Shown here: piece after piece, positions 57,774 through 64,000 of the stretch | Numbering within the stretch: position 1 is the first letter of the stretch | Layout of the letters: every line of letters begins with the position of its first letter | Origin: Actinomadura syzygii | GTDB lineage: Bacteria; Actinomycetota; Actinomycetes; Streptosporangiales; Streptosporangiaceae | Reading direction: 5' to 3' | Assembly (NCBI RefSeq): GCF_008085905.1 | Contig: NZ_VSFF01000009.1 | Span: forward strand, 62,001-126,000 | Length of the DNA stretch: 64,000 bases | The notes under the pieces: model-generated | What the model was told of the DNA's origin: nothing | Database searches by the model: none | The model's input: only the letters and a program-made list of their open reading frames with translations | Program-made: the position numbers and the translations under genes

Positions 57774-57802
57774 GGGCCATTCGTTATTTCCGGGACTGGC
57801 CC
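57774..57802. promoter_or_regulatory. Inverted repeat upstream of the lanthipeptide operon
   Basis: GGGCCA (57774-57779) and TGGCCC (57797-57802) flank an AT-richer centre about 85 bp before the lanKC start. Possible operator or promoter site; low confidence. Confidence 0.3.
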
Positions 57803-57873
57803 ATTTCGTCCTTTCCTGCGAATCTTTTCTCCGTGCGGCGCCGACAACGGCGCACACGGAAGGGAAAAGGACC

Positions 57874-60480
57874 GTGGACAAGGGGTACGAGCTTTACTGC
57901 CTCGCGGATAAGGTGTTCTACGACACACCTCCCCGCACTCGTCAAACCGACTTCGAAATCACGCAACGTGATCTGCCGGAAGGCTGGGAGCGGATTTTCG
58001 GGGACGAGTGGGTTGTCTACAACCCGCCGCAGAGCCGTACCCCTTTGCAGGGCTGGAAAGTGCACATCGCGGGCTGCCCGGAGAACGCCGAGAAGGCGCT
58101 GGAAGCGAGCTTCGACTACTGCGTCGGCAACGGCATCGAGTTCAAGCACCTGCGCGGCCCCGGCACCCTCCGCATGCGGAACGCCAAGTACGCCCCGCGC
58201 GGAGCGAGCGGGAAGCTCGTCACCGTCTACCCCGCCGACGAGGCCGAGCTGGAGCGCGTGCTGACCGAGCTCGGCACCCGCCTGGACGGCCTCCCCGGCC
58301 CCTACATCCTCAGTGACCTGCGGATCGGCGACGGCCCGCTGCACGTGCGGTACGGCGGGTTCGCGGAGCGGCGATGTCTGGACGAGCAGGGCAAGCTCGT
58401 CGCCGCGCTGGCGAACGGCGCTGGCGAACTGGTCCCCGACCGCCGCGAGCCGGTCTTCACCGTCCCCGAATGGGTGACCCTTCCGGACTGCCTCGAACCG
58501 CATTTCAAAGCGCGCGGGGCGACGACCACGACGGACCTTCCGTACCACATCGAGAAGGCGCTCCACTTCTCCAACGGCGGCGGCGTTTACCAGGCGATCG
58601 ACACGAGGACGGGCCGGAAGGTCGTCCTTAAAGAAGGTCGCCCCTTTGCCGGCCTCGCCGCCGACGGTGCGGACGCGGTAAAGCGCATCGAACGCGAACG
58701 CGACGTTCTGCGCAAGCTCGACGGAATCGACGGCGTCCCGGCAGCGCTCGACTGGTTCACGCTCGGCGAGCACAGTTTCCTCGTCCAGGAGTTCATCGAG
58801 GGGCGCACGCTCAACACGTTCTTCGCCGAGCGCCATCCGATGCTCGATCCGGACCCTGATCCCCAGAAAGCGGCGGAATACACCGAATGGGCGCTGCGGG
58901 TTCACGCGGGCGTCGAGCGGGTGGTCGCCGCCATCCACGAGCGCGGCGTCGTCTTCAACGACCTGCACATGTTCAACATCATGGTCCGCCCGGACGACAC
59001 CGCCGCGCTGATCGACTTCGAGACGGCGGCGCCGGCGTCCGCCGGGGGCCGGCAGACGCTCGCGAACCCGGCGTTCCTCGCCCCGCCCGACCGGCGCGGC
59101 GTCGAGGTCGACGAGTACAGCCTCGCCTGTCTGCGGATCGCCCTGTTCGTCCCGCTGACCACGCTGTTCGTCATCGACCGCGGCAAGGCGCGGCAGCTCG
59201 CCGACCTCGTCGCCGCGAACTTCCCCGTCCCCCGCGAGTTCCTGGACGAGGCCGTCGAGGTGATCGCGCGAGGCGCCCCGGCGATGCCCGCGCCCGCCTT
59301 CGACCCTGATCCGCCCGGCTGGACCCGCGCCAGGGACGAACTGTCCCGCGCGATCCTCGCGAGCGCCACCCCGGAGCGCGCCGACCGGCTGTTCCCCGGC
59401 GACGTCGAGCAGTTCAACGGCGCCTCCCTCGGGCTCGCGCACGGCGCCGCGGGCGTCCTGTACGCGCTCGACGTGACCGGCGCGGGACGCTTCCCCGCGC
59501 ACGAGGAGTGGCTCGCCGCCCGCGTCGCCGACCCCCGGCGCGGCACCGGGATCGGCCTGTACGACGGGCTGATGGGCGCGGCCTATGTGCTCGCCAGGCT
59601 CGGCCGCGGCGACGCCGCGCTCGCCGCCGCAGGACACGTCCTGAACGAACGGTGGGAACGCCTCGGCGACGACCTGTACGGCGGGTTGCCCGGCATCGCC
59701 CTCGCCCTGGACGACCTCGCCGCCGTGACCGGCAAGGTGGAGCTGCGCGAGGCCGCGGGCCGCGCCGCCACGATCGTGGCGAACCGCGCCGCGGACGGGC
59801 CGACCCCGCGTCCCGGCCTGATGCACGGCGGCGCCGGAGCCGCGCTGATGTTCGTCCGGCTGTACGAGCGGACCGGCAACTCCGTCCTGCTCGACCTCGC
59901 CGCCGCCGCGCTGCGCCGCGACCTCGCGAGCTGCGTCACCGACCACAACGGCGCGCTGCACGTCGACCAGGGCAGCCGGGTGCTGCCCTACCTCGCCCGC
60001 GGCAGCGTCGGGATCGGCCTGGTCCTGGACGAGTACCTCTGGCACCGCGCGGACGAGGAGTTCGAGCTGGCCCGCGAGAAGGTCCGGACCGCGGCGATGT
60101 CCCGGTACTACGCGCAGCCGAGCCTGTTCGGCGGGCGCGCCGGGATGCTCCTCTACCTCGCGCGGCACGACCGCGACGATCCCAGGGCGGCGGGCCACGT
60201 CCGCGACCTGGCGTGGCACGCGCTCCCGTACGGCGGCGGCCTCGGGATGCCGGGCGAGCACATGTACCGGCTCTCCATGGACCTCGCGACGGGCACGGCC
60301 GGGGTGCTGCTCGCGCTCGGCACGGCCCTGCGCGGCACGGCGCCGCACAAGCCCCCGCCCGGCCTGCCGTTCTTCCGGACGGCGTCCGAGGCACCCGCGC
60401 GGGCCGAGCCCGCCGCGGATACCGAGCTCCCCGTGGGAACCCCCACGGCGGCCACCTCTATCCAGCCCGAAAGGAGGTGA
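57874..60480 (+). CDS. lanKC: Class III lanthionine synthetase (LanKC)
   Basis: 868 residues from GTG 57874 (GGAAGGGAAAAGG upstream). Residues 1-215: phosphoserine/threonine lyase domain (YELYCLADKVFYD..., WKVHIAGCPENAEKAL, FKHLRGPGTLRMRNAKYAPRGASGKLVTVYP). About 230-500: kinase domain with GGVYQAIDTRTGRKVVLKEG, HERGVVFNDLHMFNIMV (catalytic Asp) and ALIDFETAA (metal Asp). About 520-868: LanC-like cyclase (GLAHGAAGVLYAL, YGGLPGIALAL, MHGGAGAAL) without the Cys-Cys-His zinc ligands, so class III rather than IV. It phosphorylates, dehydrates and cyclises the precursor encoded 5 bp downstream. Confidence 0.95.
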   Translation: MDKGYELYCLADKVFYDTPPRTRQTDFEITQRDLPEGWERIFGDEWVVYNPPQSRTPLQGWKVHIAGCPENAEKALEASFDYCVGNGIEFKHLRGPGTLRMRNAKYAPRGASGKLVTVYPADEAELERVLTELGTRLDGLPGPYILSDLRIGDGPLHVRYGGFAERRCLDEQGKLVAALANGAGELVPDRREPVFTVPEWVTLPDCLEPHFKARGATTTTDLPYHIEKALHFSNGGGVYQAIDTRTGRKVVLKEGRPFAGLAADGADAVKRIERERDVLRKLDGIDGVPAALDWFTLGEHSFLVQEFIEGRTLNTFFAERHPMLDPDPDPQKAAEYTEWALRVHAGVERVVAAIHERGVVFNDLHMFNIMVRPDDTAALIDFETAAPASAGGRQTLANPAFLAPPDRRGVEVDEYSLACLRIALFVPLTTLFVIDRGKARQLADLVAANFPVPREFLDEAVEVIARGAPAMPAPAFDPDPPGWTRARDELSRAILASATPERADRLFPGDVEQFNGASLGLAHGAAGVLYALDVTGAGRFPAHEEWLAARVADPRRGTGIGLYDGLMGAAYVLARLGRGDAALAAAGHVLNERWERLGDDLYGGLPGIALALDDLAAVTGKVELREAAGRAATIVANRAADGPTPRPGLMHGGAGAALMFVRLYERTGNSVLLDLAAAALRRDLASCVTDHNGALHVDQGSRVLPYLARGSVGIGLVLDEYLWHRADEEFELAREKVRTAAMSRYYAQPSLFGGRAGMLLYLARHDRDDPRAAGHVRDLAWHALPYGGGLGMPGEHMYRLSMDLATGTAGVLLALGTALRGTAPHKPPPGLPFFRTASEAPARAEPAADTELPVGTPTAATSIQPERR

Positions 60481-60485
60481 CGAAC

Positions 60486-60596
60486 ATGGCGCTTCTCGAC
60501 CTTCAGGGGATGGTGAGCGAGAACGGCGGCGGCGGCGGCAACAGCAGCCTGAGCCTGCTCTGCCACAGCTCCCACAGTGTCACGATCTGCCTGTGA
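60486..60596 (+). CDS. lanA: Class III lanthipeptide precursor (SapB/AmfS-like)
   Basis: 36 residues. Leader MALLDLQGM matches the MxLxDLQxM recognition motif of AmfS/RamS precursors. A Gly5 stretch then separates it from the core, SSLSLLCHSSHSVTICL, which has two SxxSx2-3C units (SSLSLLC and SSHSVTIC), i.e. two potential lanthionine or labionin rings as in SapB. The ribosome site AAAGGAGGTGA is formed by the last codons and stop of lanKC. The product is expected to be a surface-active peptide helping aerial growth, by analogy with SapB. Confidence 0.93.
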   Translation: MALLDLQGMVSENGGGGGNSSLSLLCHSSHSVTICL

Positions 60597-60607
60597 CGAT
60601 CGTGCTA

Positions 60608-60648
60608 GCGGCCGTGGTCCCCACGTGGGGCCACGGCCGCCCCCTTTT
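60608..60648 (+). terminator. Terminator/attenuator between precursor and exporter genes
   Basis: GCGGCCGTGG (60608-60617) pairs with 60631-60640, and the stem continues inward as CCCC-ACGT-GGGG after one bulged T. TTTT follows at 60645-60648. It would make the precursor mRNA more abundant than the exporter mRNA, as in other lanthipeptide operons. Confidence 0.85.
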
Positions 60649-60657
60649 GGAGACCCC

Positions 60658-60695
60658 ATGAACACCGTTCCCGGATGAACGCGGTTTCCGCATGA
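60658..60695 (+). other. Two mini-ORFs chained by ATGA overlaps before the first exporter gene
   Basis: Near-identical 17-bp units place ATGs at 60658, 60675 and 60692. The first two encode MNTVPG and MNAVSA, each ending in a TGA that overlaps the next ATG (ATGA). The third ATG starts the exporter, MNIVPA. The only strong ribosome site, GGAGA, precedes the first mini-ORF, so translation should pass through both to reach the exporter by termination-reinitiation. Confidence 0.7.
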
Positions 60696-62371
60696 ACATC
60701 GTTCCCGCCGTCTCCGGCCCCGACCGCCTCCTGCTGCGCGCCACGGCCCGCGCCCGCGGCTGGACCTCGCTGGTCGGCGCGGCCGCCCTCGCGGACGCGG
60801 CCGCGACCGTCCTGCTCCCGTACGCGGTGGCCCGCGCGATCGACGCGGCCCCGCCGGGCGGGGCCCCGGCCGCCGCCGCGGTGTGGCCGTGCGTCGCGCT
60901 CGTCGCCCTGTCCGCGACCGCGGAGGTGCTGACGGAGCTCGCGACCGGCTGCGCCGCCGCGCGCGCGACGGCCTGGCTGCGGCACGCGCTCGTGCGGCAC
61001 CTGCTCGCGGTCGGCCCGGCGCTGCGCGTCCCGCCGGGCGACGTGGCCGGGCGGGTCGTCGGCGGCGCCGCCGAGGCCGGGGTCGCGCCCGCCGCCGCGC
61101 CGCAGGCCGCGGCCGGGCTGCTGCCCGCCGCCGGGGCGCTCGTCGCGCTCTGCCTGCTCGACTGGCGGATCGCGGCGGCGATCGCGGTCGCGTTCCCGGC
61201 GGTCGCGCTGCTGCTGCGCGCGTTCGTCCGGGACATCGGCCAGACCGCGCACCGCTACCTCACCGTCCAGGGGACGATCGCGGGCCGCCTCGCCGAGGCG
61301 CTCGGCGGGTCCCGGACGATCGCCGCCGCGGGCACCGCCGACCGCGAGTGCGGCCGCGTCCTGGAACCGCTGCCCGGGCTGCGCGCCGAGGGCGAGACGA
61401 TGTGGCGGGTGCAGGGCGGCGTCGCGGCGCGCGGCCTGCTCGCCCTGCTGCTGCTCCAGATCGCGGCCGTCGCGGTCGCCGGGGTCGAGCTCGCGGCGGG
61501 CCGCGTCACGCCCGGCGAGCTGGTCGCGGCCGTCCAGTACGCGGGGCTCGCCGCCGGGTTCGGGCCGGTGCTGACGGAACTGCTGCGACTCGGCCGGGCC
61601 CGCGCGGGGGCGGCCCGCGCCGACGAGATCCTCGTCCTGCCCGCCCCGGCGCACGGCGCGGACGCGCTCCCGCCCGGCCCCGGCGAGCTGGAGTTCCGCG
61701 ACGTCGCGTCCGGCGCGGCGCTCGCCGGGCTGACGCTGACGGTCCCCGGCGGCGCGGCCGTGGCGGTCGCCGGGCGCTCCGGCGCGTCGGAGCTGGCCGC
61801 GCTCGCCGGCCGGCTCACCGACCCGGACCGGGGGGAGGTCGTCCTGGACGGCGTCCCCCTCCCCCGCCTCGCCCGGGACGCGCTGCGCCGCGAGGTCGGC
61901 TACGCCTTCGCCCGGCCCGCGCTGTTCGGCGGCACGGTGCTGGACGCACTCGCGTTCGGCCCGACCCGTCCGCCGGAGGGCTGGCTGCGGGAGGCGGCGC
62001 GGGCGGCGCGCGCCGACGACTTCGTCCGGCGGCTGCCGCGCGGGTACGAGACGCCGCTCGCGGACGCGCCGATGTCCGGCGGCGAACTCCAGCGGCTCGG
62101 CCTCGCGCGGGCGTTCGCGCACGTGGGGCGGGTGCTCGTGCTGGACGACGCGACGTCAAGCCTCGACACCGTCACCGAACTGCAGATCACCGACGCGCTG
62201 CTGGAGCGGTTCGCGGACCGCACCCGGCTGATCGTCACGAACCGGGCGTCGACCGCCGCCCGCGCCGACCTCGTCGCCTGGCTGGAGGACGGACGGCTCC
62301 GCGCCCTCGCCCCCCACCGCGCGCTCTGGGCGGACCCGGACTACCGCGCGCTCTTCGGAGGCACCGGATGA
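60692..62371 (+). CDS. Lanthipeptide ABC exporter, half-transporter 1 (degenerate Walker A)
   Basis: 559 residues. Six-helix membrane domain to about residue 310 (LLRATARARGWTSLVGAAALADAAATVLLPYAVARAI... VGVELAAGRVTPGELVAAVQYAGLAAGFG). ATPase domain: Walker A is GRSGASEL, where Lys of GxxGxGKS is replaced by Glu, so ATP binding at this site is doubtful. Signature MSGGELQRLGLARAF is canonical. Walker B VLVLDDATSSLD has Asp in place of the catalytic Glu. Pairs with the next gene to export the lanthipeptide, in the position of RamA/RamB or AmfA/AmfB. Confidence 0.92.
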   Translation: MNIVPAVSGPDRLLLRATARARGWTSLVGAAALADAAATVLLPYAVARAIDAAPPGGAPAAAAVWPCVALVALSATAEVLTELATGCAAARATAWLRHALVRHLLAVGPALRVPPGDVAGRVVGGAAEAGVAPAAAPQAAAGLLPAAGALVALCLLDWRIAAAIAVAFPAVALLLRAFVRDIGQTAHRYLTVQGTIAGRLAEALGGSRTIAAAGTADRECGRVLEPLPGLRAEGETMWRVQGGVAARGLLALLLLQIAAVAVAGVELAAGRVTPGELVAAVQYAGLAAGFGPVLTELLRLGRARAGAARADEILVLPAPAHGADALPPGPGELEFRDVASGAALAGLTLTVPGGAAVAVAGRSGASELAALAGRLTDPDRGEVVLDGVPLPRLARDALRREVGYAFARPALFGGTVLDALAFGPTRPPEGWLREAARAARADDFVRRLPRGYETPLADAPMSGGELQRLGLARAFAHVGRVLVLDDATSSLDTVTELQITDALLERFADRTRLIVTNRASTAARADLVAWLEDGRLRALAPHRALWADPDYRALFGGTG

Positions 62372-62398
62372 GAGGTGCGGGATGAGAGGTATGGAATG
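62368..62398 (+). other. Two mini-ORFs chained by ATGA overlaps before the second exporter gene
   Basis: ATGs at 62368, 62382 and 62396, exactly 14 bp apart. The first overlaps the stop of exporter gene 1. The mini-ORFs encode MRGAG and MRGME; each stop overlaps the next ATG. The third ATG begins MRSRRD, the second exporter protein. GGAGG (62357-62361) precedes the first mini-ORF, and each mini-ORF contains GAGAGG about 6 nt before the next start. Confidence 0.7.
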
Positions 62399-64000
62399 AG
62401 GAGCAGGCGGGACGCCGCGCGGCTGCTGCGCCGCACGGCGGCCGACGCGATCCGCGCCCGGCCGCGCGCCGTGGCGAGGGCCGCCGCGTGGTCGGTCGTC
62501 GAGGCCGTGCCCACCGCCCTGTTCGGGCGGGCCGTCGCCGAGGCGACCGACGCGTTCCGCACCGGCCGGACGCCGACGGCCGTCGTCTGGCTCGGCGTCC
62601 TGACGGTCGCGGCGTTCGCGGGCGCGTTCGGGAGCCGCCGCCTCTACCCGGCGCTCGCGGCGATCGTGGAGCCGTTCCGCGACGACCTCGTCCGGCGGGT
62701 GGTGCGGGGCGCGCTGTACCGGTCGACGCGCGGGCGTCCCGACACCGGCGCGGTCGCCCGGCTCACGCACCAGGTGGAGATCGTCCGGGACACGTTCGGC
62801 GGGCTGCTCGTCATCGCCCGCGGCTTCCTGTTCACCGCCGGGGCCGCGCTGCTCGGGCTGCTGACGCTGATGCCCGAGGTCGCGCTGCTGGTGGTGCCGC
62901 CGCTCGTGCTCGGGCTGCTGCTGTTCGGCGCGGTGTTCGGCGCGGCGGCCGTCCGGCAGCGGGACCTCGTCGTCGGCGAGGAGGACGTCGCCGCGCGCAC
63001 GACGGCGCTCGCGTCCGGCCTGCGCGACGCGGTCGCCTGCGGGGGCGAGGACGCGCTGCGCGCGGAGCTGGGCGCGGCGGTCGAGGCGCAGGCGGCGGCG
63101 GGCCGCGCGGTCGCCCGGTTCGCCGCGGTCCGCGCGCTGGCGCTCGCGGTCGGCGGCTGGACGCCGCTGCTGCTCGTCCTCGCGGCGGCGCCGTGGCTGA
63201 TGGAGCGCGGCGCGACGCCGGGGACGCTGATCGGCGCGCTCGCCTACGTGCTGCACGGGCTGCAGCCGGCGCTGCGGACGCTCGTGCACGGCATGGGCGG
63301 CAGCGGGCTGCGGCTGGCGGTGACGCTCGGCCGCATCCTGGAGACGAGCGCGCCGGACGAGCCCGTCCGCGCGGAGCCGGACGGGGACGTCGAAGACGCC
63401 CCGGCGGTCGAGCTGCGCGGGGTGTCGTTCGCCTACGGCACCGGCGCGCGGCCGGTGATCAAGGACCTGGACCTCGTCGTCCCGCGCGGCGACCACCTCG
63501 CCGTCGTCGGGCCGAGCGGGATCGGGAAGTCGACGCTCGCCGCGCTGATCGCGGGGCTCGCCGAGCCGGACGCCGGCGAGGTGCGGGTGGAGGGTCGCCC
63601 GGCGGGCGACCCGGCGCGGCGCGTCCTCATCCCGCAGGAGGCGTACGTCTTCGGCGGCACGCTGCGCGACAACCTGACCTACTACGCGCCGGACGCGCCG
63701 CCCGAGCGGGTGTCGCGGGCGGTGGCCGAGCTGGGGCTGGCGGGGTTCGTCCGCGGCCTCGGCGGGCTCGACGCGGACCTCGACCCGGCGGAGCTCACCG
63801 AGGCGGACCGGCAGCGCGTCGCGCTCTGCCGCGCCTACCTCGCGCCGCAGCCCGTCGTCATCCTGGACGAGGCGGCGCACCGGCTCGACGCCGCCGCCGA
63901 GGCGCGGGCCGAGGCGGCGTTCGCGCGCCGTCCCGGCACGCTGATCGTCATCGCGCACCGGATCAGCTCCGCCGCGCGGGCCCGCCGGGTGCTCGTGCTG
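62396..64000 (+). CDS. Lanthipeptide ABC exporter, half-transporter 2 (degenerate signature), cut by window edge
   Basis: 535 residues visible, C-terminus outside. Membrane domain from ARPRAVARAAAWSVVEAVPTALFGRAV to about residue 310. ATPase: Walker A VVGPSGIGKSTLAA (about 370) is intact, Q-loop is LIPQEAYVFGG, the signature is decayed to ELTEADRQRVALCRAY (LSGGQ lost), and Walker B VVILDEAAHRLD keeps the catalytic Glu. H-loop IVIAHRIS is present. Its defects complement those of half-transporter 1: together they build one competent and one dead ATP site. Confidence 0.92.
   Translation, partial: MRSRRDAARLLRRTAADAIRARPRAVARAAAWSVVEAVPTALFGRAVAEATDAFRTGRTPTAVVWLGVLTVAAFAGAFGSRRLYPALAAIVEPFRDDLVRRVVRGALYRSTRGRPDTGAVARLTHQVEIVRDTFGGLLVIARGFLFTAGAALLGLLTLMPEVALLVVPPLVLGLLLFGAVFGAAAVRQRDLVVGEEDVAARTTALASGLRDAVACGGEDALRAELGAAVEAQAAAGRAVARFAAVRALALAVGGWTPLLLVLAAAPWLMERGATPGTLIGALAYVLHGLQPALRTLVHGMGGSGLRLAVTLGRILETSAPDEPVRAEPDGDVEDAPAVELRGVSFAYGTGARPVIKDLDLVVPRGDHLAVVGPSGIGKSTLAALIAGLAEPDAGEVRVEGRPAGDPARRVLIPQEAYVFGGTLRDNLTYYAPDAPPERVSRAVAELGLAGFVRGLGGLDADLDPAELTEADRQRVALCRAYLAPQPVVILDEAAHRLDAAAEARAEAAFARRPGTLIVIAHRISSAARARRVLVL

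Noticed and set aside
57874..60480. Class IV (LanL) assignment for the lanthipeptide synthetase
   Set aside because: The C-terminal cyclase lacks the Cys-Cys-His zinc ligands required for LanL; the precursor is also of the class III SapB type.
1..64000. tRNA or rRNA genes, insertion sequences, integrases
   Set aside because: Scanned by eye for cloverleaf-like sequences, transposase motifs and terminal inverted repeats; none could be supported.

Overview
The window is about 64 kb of very GC-rich DNA with short intergenic gaps, frequent GTG/TTG starts, ATGA stop/start overlaps, leaderless promoters and hairpin terminators without strong T-runs. Together with F420-type oxidoreductases, AfsR and LAL regulators, a GPP34 protein, an F420/Ddn-type enzyme and a SapB-like lanthipeptide locus, this points to a filamentous actinomycete. 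Actinomadura or a relative in the Streptosporangiales is my best guess; that placement is inference from gene content, not a search result.

Region by region. 1-10 kb: end of a PPOX-type enzyme, a cyclase-fold protein, an ECF sigma/anti-sigma pair, a DrrA/DrrB-type ABC exporter divergent from its TetR repressor (two matching operators between them), the HrpB helicase and a membrane NERD protein. 10-21 kb: two small membrane proteins, a histidine phosphatase, a GAF/winged-helix regulator, a small Cys-rich protein, a coiled-coil protein, threonine aldolase, a thiolase-fold lipid-transfer enzyme, a CqsA-like quorum-signal synthase, a flippase-like membrane protein, and a chloramphenicol-type MFS pump behind a leader peptide and attenuator hairpins. 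21-38 kb is an accessory region: a secreted SGNH hydrolase, a 16-bp tandem array, a translationally coupled pair (beta-CASP metallo-nuclease plus a 1407-residue protein with a decayed STAND-like NTPase), a SoxR-box-controlled flavin/F420 enzyme, paralogue debris, a RelE-UvrD fusion helicase, and a Ser/Thr kinase + N6-adenine methylase operon. This stretch looks like a defence island.

38-57 kb: an AfsR-type regulator next to a DHA2 pump, an SPFH - ribbon-helix-helix - GPP34 operon with a palindrome exactly filling the promoter spacer, a PlsC acyltransferase, a TetR/MFS divergent pair, an MscS channel, a CocE-type hydrolase, a gamma-glutamylcyclotransferase-like protein, a GT4 glycosyltransferase, a LAL regulator and a Ddn-hemerythrin fusion. 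57.9-64 kb: a class III lanthipeptide cluster (LanKC, a 36-residue SapB/AmfS-like precursor, and two half-ABC exporters, the second cut by the window edge). Both exporter genes are preceded by a pair of tiny tandem-duplicated ORFs chained by ATGA overlaps, an arrangement I have not seen described.

Most promising for new biology: the metallo-nuclease/pseudo-STAND pair (22268-28929), the kinase/methylase/RelE-UvrD set (32392-37961), the mini-ORF relays (60658-60695 and 62368-62398), the CqsA homologue (17064-18287) and the drug-sensing leader (19574-19859).
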